Assembly (NCBI GenBank): GCA_029051965.1
Contig: JAIDJZ010000423.1
Coordinates: 1-11,215, forward strand
Origin: Paramuribaculum sp.
Lineage (GTDB): Bacteria; Bacteroidota; Bacteroidia; Bacteroidales; Muribaculaceae
Direction of reading: 5' to 3'
Length of the DNA: 11,215 nt
The notes under the pieces are model-generated. The model was not told the origin of the DNA and searched no databases. It was given only the letters and a program-made list of their open reading frames with translations. Numbering within the stretch: position 1 is the stretch's first letter; each line of letters opens with the position of its first letter. Shown here one piece after another: positions 1 to 6,385 of the stretch. A program made the translations under genes and the position numbers.

Positions 1-55
1 TCCTTCATCACAAGACAAAAATCACTCAGAGATATGCGACCCCAGCATTAACAAA

Positions 56-73
56 TATTGGGGAACCGGCTCT
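56..73 (-). repeat. 18-bp inverted repeat, left copy
   Basis: Read on the minus strand this is AGAGCCGGTTCCCCAATA, an exact match to positions 6342-6359 on the plus strand. The match continues weakly, with 3 of the next 4 bases on one side also agreeing. By chance about 0.001 such 18-base inverted pairs would be expected in a window of this size. The two copies point outward and enclose the ileS to small-ORF block. Confidence 0.75.
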
Positions 74-212
74 AAATGCGGCATTTGCCGACGGAGTATC
101 TTAATGCCTGTCAGTAGCTGCCGCCACGACCTTTTGCTCTTCGATAGCCTTTTTTATTCGCATTTCGCCCTCTATTTGGCCATCACTGAATCAACTAACA
201 TTTTCTTTGACC

Positions 213-243
213 TTTGTCAATCCAATTAAATTCAGTAAATTTG
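213..243 (+). promoter_or_regulatory. ileS promoter (Bacteroidetes type)
   Basis: TTTG at 213-216, a spacer of exactly 19 bases, then TAAATTTG at 236-243. This matches the known Bacteroidetes housekeeping consensus (TTTG near -33, TAnnTTTG near -7) in every defined position. Transcription should begin near 248-252. This decides the ileS start: the longer open frame beginning at 214 lies inside the promoter, so translation must start downstream, at 310. Confidence 0.85.
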
Positions 244-246
244 CAC

Positions 247-280
247 TCTGACAGCATTGGCAGCAGTCCGAACTGTCAGA
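247..280 (+). repeat. Inverted repeat in ileS leader
   Basis: TCTGACAG (247-254) and CTGTCAGA (273-280) are perfect 8-bp complementary arms separated by 18 bases. They start at about the predicted transcription start and could form a 5'-terminal hairpin in the leader RNA, ending about 30 bases before the ATG. Whether it acts in regulation or RNA stability is unknown. Confidence 0.5.
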
Positions 281-309
281 TTGCATCAATCCAATTCAAA
301 TTGAAAGCG

Positions 310-3300
310 ATGAAAAAGTTTAACGTCTACGATAAATTCAATTTATCAACTATCAATAAAGAAGTGCTCGCCGAATGGCAGCGCAAAGGTTTGTTCGAAC
401 AGAGCCTTGCCGAGCGCGAAGGCGCACCCTCGTTTGTCTTTTTCGAAGGTCCTCCCTCGGCCAATGGACAGCCAGGTATCCACCACGTAATGGCCCGCAC
501 GATCAAAGATATTTTCTGCCGTTACAAAACGATGCGCGGTTTCCATGTGAAACGTCGTGCCGGATGGGACACCCACGGATTGCCTGTCGAGCTGGGAGTC
601 GAGAAAACTCTCGGAATCACCAAAGAGGACATCGGCTCAAAAATCTCCGTCGATGAATACAATGCCGCTTGCCGCCGCGAAGTGATGAAATACACTCAGG
701 AATGGGAGCAGCTCACCTCAATGATGGGTTATTGGGTCGATATGGAAAACGCCTATATCACCTACGACAACCGCTACATCGAGTCTGTCTGGTGGCTTCT
801 GCGTCAGATCTATGACAAAGGCCTTCTCTACAAAGGCTACACCATCCAGCCTTATTCACCGGCCGCAGGAACCGGTCTCAGTTCCCATGAACTCAATCAG
901 GAAGGTTGCTATCGCGACGTGAAAGACACAACCTGCGTCGCACAGTTCGAGATGGTCGATCCGAAAGAGGTCATGAAAGGTTGGGGACAGGCCTATTTCC
1001 TCGCATGGACAACAACCCCCTGGACTCTCCCTTCAAACACTGCACTCGCTGTCGGGCCGCAGATCGTCTACAACGTAGTGCGGACCTACAATCCCTATTC
1101 CGGCAAACCCGAAACCGTCGTGGTCGCCGAAGCTCTGATGAACTCGCTCTTTAATGAGAAGGCAGCGTCGCTCTCTCTCGACGAATATGAGAAGGGCAGC
1201 AAGCTGATTCCCTGGCAGGTTGTCGGATCATTCAGAGGCGAGGAACTCGTCGGAATGACATATCGTCAGCTCATCCCCTGGGTCAACCCGGGCGAAGGCG
1301 CTTTCCGTGTAATTCCAGGCGACTACGTCACGACCGATGACGGTACCGGAATCGTGCATATTGCCGGAACATTCGGTGCCGATGACCTCCGTGTGTCGAA
1401 GCAGAACGGAATTCCGCCGCTCCACCTCATCGACCGTGACGGCAACATCCGTCCGATGGTCGATCTCAAAGGACGTTTCTTCCGCCTCGAAGATCTCGAC
1501 AGTAAATTTGTCGAAGAAAATGTCGATGTCGAAGCCTACTCACCCTGGCAGGGTAAATATGTCAAGAACGCCTACGATTCCTCCAAATCCGACAAAGACG
1601 AGACTCTTGATATTGAAATCTGCATGTGGCTCAAACAGAACGATAAAGTCTTTAAGATTGAGAAGCATGTCCACAACTACCCCCACTGCTGGCGCACCGA
1701 CAAACCGGTTCTTTACTATCCGCTCGACAGCTGGTTCATCCGTTCGACGGCCGTTCGCGAGCGTCTGATGGAACTCAACAAGACAATCAAATGGAAACCC
1801 CAGGCAACCGGAACAGGCCGTTTCGGAAAATGGCTCGAGAATCTTCAGGACTGGAACCTCTCCCGCAGCCGCTACTGGGGAACTCCGCTTCCGATCTGGC
1901 GCACTGACGATGCAAAAGAAGAAATATGCATCGACTCCGTGGCTATGCTCTATAACGAAATCGAGCGAGCTGTCGAAGCCGGACTGATGGCTTCCAACCC
2001 GCTCAAGGACCGCGGCTTTGTTGTCGGTGACTATTCCAAGGCCAACTACGAGAAGATTGATCTCCACCGTCCCTACGTCGACGACATCGTGCTCCTCAGC
2101 CCCTCCGGCAAGCCGATGCACCGTGAATTAGACCTCATTGACGTCTGGTTCGATTCAGGCGCCATGCCTTATGCCCAGAATCACTATCCCTTCGAAAACA
2201 AGGAGGAGATGGAATCAGGCAACCTTTTCCCGGCCGATTTCATTGCCGAGGGTGTCGATCAGACCCGTGGATGGTTCTTCACGCTCCATGCCATCTCCGG
2301 AATGGTACGCGATTCCGTCGCCTACAAGACCGTTATCTCCAACGGGCTCGTCCTTGACAAATTCGGCGAGAAAATGTCGAAGAGAAAAGGCAACGCTGTC
2401 GATCCGTTCAAGGCAATCGAGGACTTCGGTTCAGACCCCCTGCGCTGGTACATGATTTCAAACTCTTCGCCGTGGGAAAACCTCAAGTTCAATGCTGAAG
2501 GAGTGACCGAAGTCAGCCGCAAATTCTTCTCGACACTCCACAACACATATTCCTTCTTCGCGCTCTATGCAAATGTCGACGGATTCGATCCCGACGAAGC
2601 GCCTCTGGCCCTTTCTTCCCGTCCGGAAATCGACCGGTGGATCATCTCGCTGCTCAACACTCTGGTCAAGAATGTCGGTGAGTCGCTCGATGACTACGAA
2701 CCGACACGTGCGGCCCGCGCCATCAGCGATTTTGTCAACGATGACCTCTCCAACTGGTATGTCCGTCTCAATCGCAAACGCTTCTGGGGTAAGGATATGG
2801 ATGATGACAAGAAGTCGGCCTACCAGACTCTCTATGCGTGTCTGAAAACAGTAGCGATGCTTATAGCTCCGATCGCGCCCTTCTATGCCGACCGTCTTTA
2901 TTCCGATCTCACACGCAGCGACAGATCAGTCCATATCTCGACCTTCCCGGCTGTCGACGAGAGCGCGATCGATAAGGATCTGGAAAAACGCATGCGACTG
3001 GCCCAGCAGGTAACCTCTATGGTCCTCTCGCTGCGCCGCAAGGCCGACATCAAGGTGCGTCAGCCGCTGGGCCGCATCATGATTCCTGCTGTCGACGAAA
3101 CTCAGAAAGGCTATATCGAATCGATGAGTACCATTGTGCTCAATGAAGTCAATGTCAAGACTCTCGAAATGGTTTCAGCCGAATCCGGAATTCTCGTCAA
3201 GAAAGTCAAACCTGACTTCAAAAAGCTCGGCCCGAAATTCGGAAAGGCCATGAAACAGGTTGCCGCAGCCATCACGCAGCTTGACCAGCCGTCAATCGCT

Positions 3301-3726
3301 CAGCTCGAGCGTGAAGGCTCTGTTTCGATAGATCTCGGAGGCACTCCCGCCGTCATCGAGGCCTGTGACGTAGAAATCATTTCCGAGGACATCCCCGGCT
3401 GGCTTGTGGCCAACGAAGGCAACCTGACAGTGGCGCTCGACATAACCGTAACCCCCGAGTTGCGTCGTGAGGGAATCGCCCGTGAAATCGTCAACCGCGT
3501 CCAGAACATCCGAAAAGAACGTGGCTTCGAGATTACCGACAAAATCACACTTACGTTCGGCTCGATGCCCGAAACGGACGACGCTATCCGCGAATACAGC
3601 TCCTACATCAGCAAGCAGGTTCTTGCCGAGTCTCTCGTTGTCAAGCCATTGGCCTGTGATGACGAAGGTGTGCGCACACTTGACATCGATGGAGTGAACC
3701 TTACGGTCATTGTGGCGTTATGTTAG
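310..3726 (+). CDS. ileS: Isoleucyl-tRNA synthetase
   Basis: Cytoplasmic class I aminoacyl-tRNA synthetase that joins isoleucine to tRNA-Ile with ATP. The 1138-residue product contains the ATP-site signature PPSANGQPGIHH (residues 48-59, the HIGH-type motif), the CP1 editing-domain segments WTTTPWTLPSNTA (about 233-245) and GTGIVHIAGTFGADD (about 345-359), DWNLSRSRYWGTPLPIW (from 514) and the second catalytic signature KMSKR (688-692). The rest is the anticodon-binding domain and a long C-terminal extension. KMSKR in place of KMSKS, and the length, fit the eukaryote-like IleRS class; members of this class tend to tolerate mupirocin, but that is family knowledge and untested here. The start at 310 (MKKFNVYDKF) is chosen because the upstream in-frame ATG/ATT region overlaps the promoter. 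The stop is TAG, 63 bases before the dksA-like gene, with no obvious promoter between, so co-transcription is likely. Confidence 0.97.
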   Translation: MKKFNVYDKFNLSTINKEVLAEWQRKGLFEQSLAEREGAPSFVFFEGPPSANGQPGIHHVMARTIKDIFCRYKTMRGFHVKRRAGWDTHGLPVELGVEKTLGITKEDIGSKISVDEYNAACRREVMKYTQEWEQLTSMMGYWVDMENAYITYDNRYIESVWWLLRQIYDKGLLYKGYTIQPYSPAAGTGLSSHELNQEGCYRDVKDTTCVAQFEMVDPKEVMKGWGQAYFLAWTTTPWTLPSNTALAVGPQIVYNVVRTYNPYSGKPETVVVAEALMNSLFNEKAASLSLDEYEKGSKLIPWQVVGSFRGEELVGMTYRQLIPWVNPGEGAFRVIPGDYVTTDDGTGIVHIAGTFGADDLRVSKQNGIPPLHLIDRDGNIRPMVDLKGRFFRLEDLDSKFVEENVDVEAYSPWQGKYVKNAYDSSKSDKDETLDIEICMWLKQNDKVFKIEKHVHNYPHCWRTDKPVLYYPLDSWFIRSTAVRERLMELNKTIKWKPQATGTGRFGKWLENLQDWNLSRSRYWGTPLPIWRTDDAKEEICIDSVAMLYNEIERAVEAGLMASNPLKDRGFVVGDYSKANYEKIDLHRPYVDDIVLLSPSGKPMHRELDLIDVWFDSGAMPYAQNHYPFENKEEMESGNLFPADFIAEGVDQTRGWFFTLHAISGMVRDSVAYKTVISNGLVLDKFGEKMSKRKGNAVDPFKAIEDFGSDPLRWYMISNSSPWENLKFNAEGVTEVSRKFFSTLHNTYSFFALYANVDGFDPDEAPLALSSRPEIDRWIISLLNTLVKNVGESLDDYEPTRAARAISDFVNDDLSNWYVRLNRKRFWGKDMDDDKKSAYQTLYACLKTVAMLIAPIAPFYADRLYSDLTRSDRSVHISTFPAVDESAIDKDLEKRMRLAQQVTSMVLSLRRKADIKVRQPLGRIMIPAVDETQKGYIESMSTIVLNEVNVKTLEMVSAESGILVKKVKPDFKKLGPKFGKAMKQVAAAITQLDQPSIAQLEREGSVSIDLGGTPAVIEACDVEIISEDIPGWLVANEGNLTVALDITVTPELRREGIAREIVNRVQNIRKERGFEITDKITLTFGSMPETDDAIREYSSYISKQVLAESLVVKPLACDDEGVRTLDIDGVNLTVIVALC

Positions 3727-3789
3727 AAACGCCGGGTCTTCCGACCACGCGTTTATTCGTCGAACCTACATTCTGAAATTCATCCGTTT

Positions 3790-4170
3790 ATGACTGAAAA
3801 AACTCGCTACTCCGATGAGGAACTTCTTGAATTCAAGGAGCTGATCCTCAAAAAGCTTGAAAAAGCCCAGGCCGATTTCGAACTCTATCGGGCCTATGTC
3901 AGCAATCGTGAAGGAAACGACACTGCCGACACCTCACCGACTTTCAAAGTGCTGGAAGAGGGCGCTATGACTCTTGGCAAGGAGCAGGCGGGCCGGATGG
4001 CAGAGCGTCAGATGAAGTTTATCAACCATCTTCAGGCCGCTCTGGTCAGAATCGAAAACAAGACTTACGGCGTTTGCCGCGTGACCGGAAAACTCATCCC
4101 AAAGGAGCGTCTTCGTGCTGTTCCGCATGCGACTCTGGCAATTGAAGCCAAGCAGCAGCAGGGCCACTGA
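3790..4170 (+). CDS. DksA/TraR-family RNA polymerase-binding regulator
   Basis: 126-residue protein of the DksA/TraR family, which enters the RNA polymerase secondary channel and, in proteobacteria, works with ppGpp on rRNA and amino-acid promoters. An N-terminal helical hairpin (about 8-85) carries the acidic tip D44-T-A-D47-T-S, resembling the DxxDxA tip of E. coli DksA with Ser in place of Ala. The C-terminal globular part (YGVCRVTGKLIPKERLRA, 93-110) keeps only one of four zinc cysteines (C96). By my alignment the other three positions are T99, A117 and A120, so it should fold without zinc; from memory this is usual in Bacteroidetes homologues. It sits 63 bases behind ileS, consistent with a translation-linked operon. 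Partnership with ppGpp in this organism is inference. Confidence 0.9.
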   Translation: MTEKTRYSDEELLEFKELILKKLEKAQADFELYRAYVSNREGNDTADTSPTFKVLEEGAMTLGKEQAGRMAERQMKFINHLQAALVRIENKTYGVCRVTGKLIPKERLRAVPHATLAIEAKQQQGH

Positions 4171-4419
4171 TCCCGCTCCGCTCCTCTCCTTAAAAACAGA
4201 TTATTAACAGAAACCAAACCATCCAGCCACATGAAGGGATTCTGTGGAATCCGGTCCGGAGTCGTTTCCCGGTCCGTAATGACAAACTGACAGCGCTTGA
4301 GGATGAATCAGATAATTTGAAATCGATTCATCCTCGGCCGTTTGTCGGCGTCGGTGTTCCGGCAGGCCGGCATATCATCGCCGAACCCGGAGTCCTTTCC
4401 TGTGTCCACCTATCATTTA
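4171..4419. other. dksA-lspA intergenic region rich in palindromes
   Basis: This 249-base gap has no convincing gene. It contains GGATTC-TGTG-GAATCC (4237-4252), the palindrome TCCGG-T-CCGGA (4250-4260), the 8-mer CCGGTCCG twice (4251-4258, 4269-4276), an 11-bp perfect stem (4299-4335) and a 13/14 match between 4256-4269 and 4387-4400. An open frame from 4342 continues into lspA, but its residues before 4420 do not resemble a signal peptidase N-terminus. No clear TAnnTTTG promoter was found. Confidence 0.55.
4299..4335 (+). repeat. Strong inverted repeat / stem-loop before lspA
   Basis: GAGGATGAATC (4299-4309) and GATTCATCCTC (4325-4335) are perfect 11-bp complementary arms around a 15-base loop. 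Two G-U pairs could extend the base of the stem in RNA. There is no T-run behind it, so it is not a standard intrinsic terminator. It may end or stabilise the ileS-dksA transcript, or act in the lspA leader. Confidence 0.6.
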
Positions 4420-5103
4420 ATGTCAACGACAACCAGTCAATCCAACAGTCATCCGCTGAGACGCCATCGCGGACTTCTTGCAACTCTGATCATAGTCGCC
4501 GTTATCCTCCTCGACCAGATAATCAAAATCTGGGTAAAGACCAGTTTTTATATGAATGAAGACTATGAGATAACCTCATGGTTTCATCTTCATTTCATTG
4601 AAAACAACGGAATGGCCTTCGGAATGGAGATCGGGCCGAAAATCTTTCTGACCTGTTTCCGACTCGTTCTGGCCGGTGCTCTTATTTGGGCATTATGCAA
4701 ACTGCGGAAAATGCCGACAGTCAAGACCGGATTTCTTGTCTGTCTGGCGCTGATTGTGGCCGGTGCCATCGGAAACATAATCGACTGTGTTTTCTATGGT
4801 GTCATCTTCAATAATCCGTTTCCTCCCGCGCTTGCAACACTCTTCCCTCCCGACGGAGGCTACGGGACGCTGTTTCATGGCCGGGTTGTCGACATGTTCT
4901 ATTTCCCGCTCTTCTCCTTCATGTGGCCGTCATGGGTTCCCGGTGTCGGAGGCCAGCAGTTTCTCTTTTTCCAGCCGGTATTCAATCTGGCCGATGCCGC
5001 TATCTCATGCGGAATGATTGCCGCTCTGATTTTCTATCCCAAGCAACTGACAATTCCGACCCCTTCATCATCTTCTGAAAATGAAGAGAATCAGCCTAAA
5101 TAA
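4420..5103 (+). CDS. lspA: Lipoprotein signal peptidase (signal peptidase II)
   Basis: Inner-membrane aspartyl protease that cleaves the signal peptide from prolipoproteins after the lipobox cysteine has been lipid-modified. The 227-residue product has the expected motifs in order: LDQIIKIWV (31-39), ENNGMAFG (61-68), GAIGNIID (115-122), GRVVDMF with catalytic Asp158, and FNLADAAI with catalytic Asp192. Hydrophobic stretches near 18-35, 75-93, 103-120 and 185-206 fit the four membrane helices. An insertion of about 25-30 residues between GAIGNIID and the first catalytic Asp makes it longer than the E. coli enzyme (about 164 residues), as I recall for Bacteroidetes LspA. The start at 4420 (MSTTTSQSN) is preferred to the in-frame ATG at 4342 because the extra 26 residues are not LspA-like. 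Its 3' end overlaps the following lipoprotein gene by 23 bases. Confidence 0.95.
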   Translation: MSTTTSQSNSHPLRRHRGLLATLIIVAVILLDQIIKIWVKTSFYMNEDYEITSWFHLHFIENNGMAFGMEIGPKIFLTCFRLVLAGALIWALCKLRKMPTVKTGFLVCLALIVAGAIGNIIDCVFYGVIFNNPFPPALATLFPPDGGYGTLFHGRVVDMFYFPLFSFMWPSWVPGVGGQQFLFFQPVFNLADAAISCGMIAALIFYPKQLTIPTPSSSSENEENQPK

Positions 5104-6091
5104 ATTCCTTCCGGCCATTTCGGGAGCACTCTTTCTTGCCATGCTCCCCGCATGCTCCGGACGTCCGTCAGAAGTCATGTCGAAAGAAGAGATGGCTCAG
5201 TTTCTCGCCGATCTCCATACTGGCGAAAGCGTCGTCGAGACTTCCTCAAGATCCTTTCCGACCGATTCAACCCGCCGAGTCCTCCTGCAGGCTCTCTATA
5301 AAAAGCATGGTGTCACCAGGGAGCAGGTTGATTCATCATTCAGCTGGTACGGCTATCATATCGAAAAATATATGGAGGTCTACGACCGCACCGTCGAGAT
5401 CCTCGAAGAGCGTCTCGACAAGGCTCAGGAAATTGCCGGAGCCTCGGCTTCGGGCAGTTCGGAGATCACTGTCAACCTTCAGGGAGACTCAGTCGACGTC
5501 TGGCCCGGATTCCGCTGGCGGCGTTTCTCGGCCAATATGCCTAACGACCAGATAACATTCAACATCTCGACTGACAACAACTGGGAGAGGGGAGACGTCT
5601 ATACCCTGCGCTCCAAATTCCTTGACAACCACGCTCCCGTCGTGTTCACCATCGCTGCCGAATACACCGACGGACGCCGCGAATATATCAGCGCAACCCA
5701 GCCCGGCGACGGATGGCACGAAATCCGTTTTGCCCTTGACTCAGCCCGCTCGGCCCAGCGAGTCTATGGCATCATATCCTATACGCCGGCCCGCAACGAA
5801 ACCGTCTTCATTGACTCCATTTCGCTCTACCGAACCAGATGGGGCGGCCACTACCGTGATGTCCGCCAGAGCGTGAAACCTTTCGAAAACCGCACTGTCA
5901 GAAAGTCATCGTCAGCTTCTCAGGCGACTCCGGCGCCCGCGGCCGACAAGCCGGCGCTGTTGTCACTTCCTTGTCAGCAGGAAAAGATGCTTAACGTCGA
6001 AAGCACGAAGCCGTTGAAACCCGCGTCTGACCATGTCACGCCTCTCAGTGACCGTCTGAAAAATCGTCCGCTTCCCCCCGCAAAACAATGA
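5081..6091 (+). CDS. Lipoprotein with DUF4296-like domain
   Basis: 336-residue exported lipoprotein of unknown function. Residues 1-24 form a signal peptide (MKRISLNKF, then a hydrophobic core) ending in a lipobox LPAC with Cys25 as the lipidated residue. Residues about 31-115 (SEVMSKEEMAQFLADLHTGE and following, with a YKKHGVTREQVDSSFSWYGYH stretch) look like the DUF4296 domain common in Bacteroidetes, a helical module often encoded next to lspA. Residues about 130-265 look beta-rich. A Ser/Ala/Pro-rich low-complexity tail begins near 275. The ATG lies inside the lspA reading frame, so the two genes are probably translationally coupled, and the product should be a substrate of the neighbouring peptidase. 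The stop overlaps the next gene as ATGA. The domain call is from pattern recognition only. Confidence 0.82.
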   Translation: MKRISLNKFLPAISGALFLAMLPACSGRPSEVMSKEEMAQFLADLHTGESVVETSSRSFPTDSTRRVLLQALYKKHGVTREQVDSSFSWYGYHIEKYMEVYDRTVEILEERLDKAQEIAGASASGSSEITVNLQGDSVDVWPGFRWRRFSANMPNDQITFNISTDNNWERGDVYTLRSKFLDNHAPVVFTIAAEYTDGRREYISATQPGDGWHEIRFALDSARSAQRVYGIISYTPARNETVFIDSISLYRTRWGGHYRDVRQSVKPFENRTVRKSSSASQATPAPAADKPALLSLPCQQEKMLNVESTKPLKPASDHVTPLSDRLKNRPLPPAKQ

Positions 6092-6303
6092 TCGAGCGAT
6101 GGGCCGCCCATGAAATAATCTTCGAGGGCCAGACATATAAGATGAGTGTAATCGAACTGACCGACGGTTCGGTGGTGCGTATCTGTCCGCTGAGCGATGA
6201 AATCCACTCAACCAGATTTTTCAACGGATGCATCCGCGTCGCAGTCAGAGACGCCCGCCTGCATCTGCTCGATCGCTTCCCCCTCACCGCGCATGGCAAG
6301 TAA
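6088..6303 (+). CDS. Small protein of unknown function, 71 residues
   Basis: I do not recognise this family. The ATG overlaps the stop of the preceding lipoprotein gene (ATGA, 6088-6091), a classic sign of translational coupling, which is the main support for it being real. The product (MIERWAAHEIIFEGQTYKM...) has no signal peptide or membrane segment and alternates hydrophobic and polar residues as in a small beta-rich fold: IIFEGQTYKMSVIEL, SVVRIC, then GCIRVAVRDARLHLLD. It contains two Cys (residues 33 and 48). The composition is normal for the upstream genes (C-rich third positions near the end). It may be a soluble accessory to the lipoprotein/lspA group. Confidence 0.65.
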   Translation: MIERWAAHEIIFEGQTYKMSVIELTDGSVVRICPLSDEIHSTRFFNGCIRVAVRDARLHLLDRFPLTAHGK

Positions 6304-6341
6304 ATAGTGTCACGTAAAAAAAAGAGGCTGTGTCGTGATTA

Positions 6342-6359
6342 AGAGCCGGTTCCCCAATA
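6342..6359 (+). repeat. 18-bp inverted repeat, right copy
   Basis: AGAGCCGGTTCCCCAATA, exact inverted counterpart of positions 56-73. It lies 26 bases before the ATG at 6386 of the outer-membrane protein gene and at the place where G/C strand asymmetry changes sign. A TCTTTGG stretch follows within a few bases; after the left copy, read outward, TTTG follows immediately. Confidence 0.75.
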
Positions 6360-6385
6360 GTCTTTGGTCGACGGTTATCAATTTT

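Larger units (their letters stand above)
1..309. other. Intergenic region upstream of ileS
   Basis: No convincing gene lies in this 309-base stretch. It holds one copy of an 18-bp repeat (56-73), a short palindrome directly beside it (AAATGC-G-GCATTT, 74-86), the ileS promoter (213-243) and an 8-bp inverted repeat in the ileS leader (247-280). On the minus strand an ATG at positions 8-6 could be the first codon of a divergent gene leaving the window to the left, but only two codons are visible and this cannot be tested here. Confidence 0.6.

Noticed and set aside
101..163. Minus-strand 20-codon open frame (MRIKKAIEEQKVVAAATDRH)
   Set aside because: It reads like protein, but it is very short, has a stop close upstream, and no family is recognisable. 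It could be a relic, not supportable as a gene.
214..309. Longer ileS reading frame starting upstream at 214
   Set aside because: This stretch overlaps the TTTG-N19-TAAATTTG promoter and the predicted transcription start near 250; the IleRS-like sequence begins at 310.
1540..2121. 193-residue open frame on the minus strand inside ileS
   Set aside because: It is antisense to well-conserved IleRS coding sequence and shows no recognisable domain; it is a by-product of ileS codon use.
3735..3746. Terminator between ileS and the dksA-like gene
   Set aside because: GGTC-TTCC-GACC is only a 4-bp stem and lacks a T-run.
4342..4419. N-terminal extension of lspA by 26 residues
   Set aside because: The extra residues are not hydrophobic or LspA-like and the region is rich in palindromes; the start at 4420 gives a normal N-terminus.
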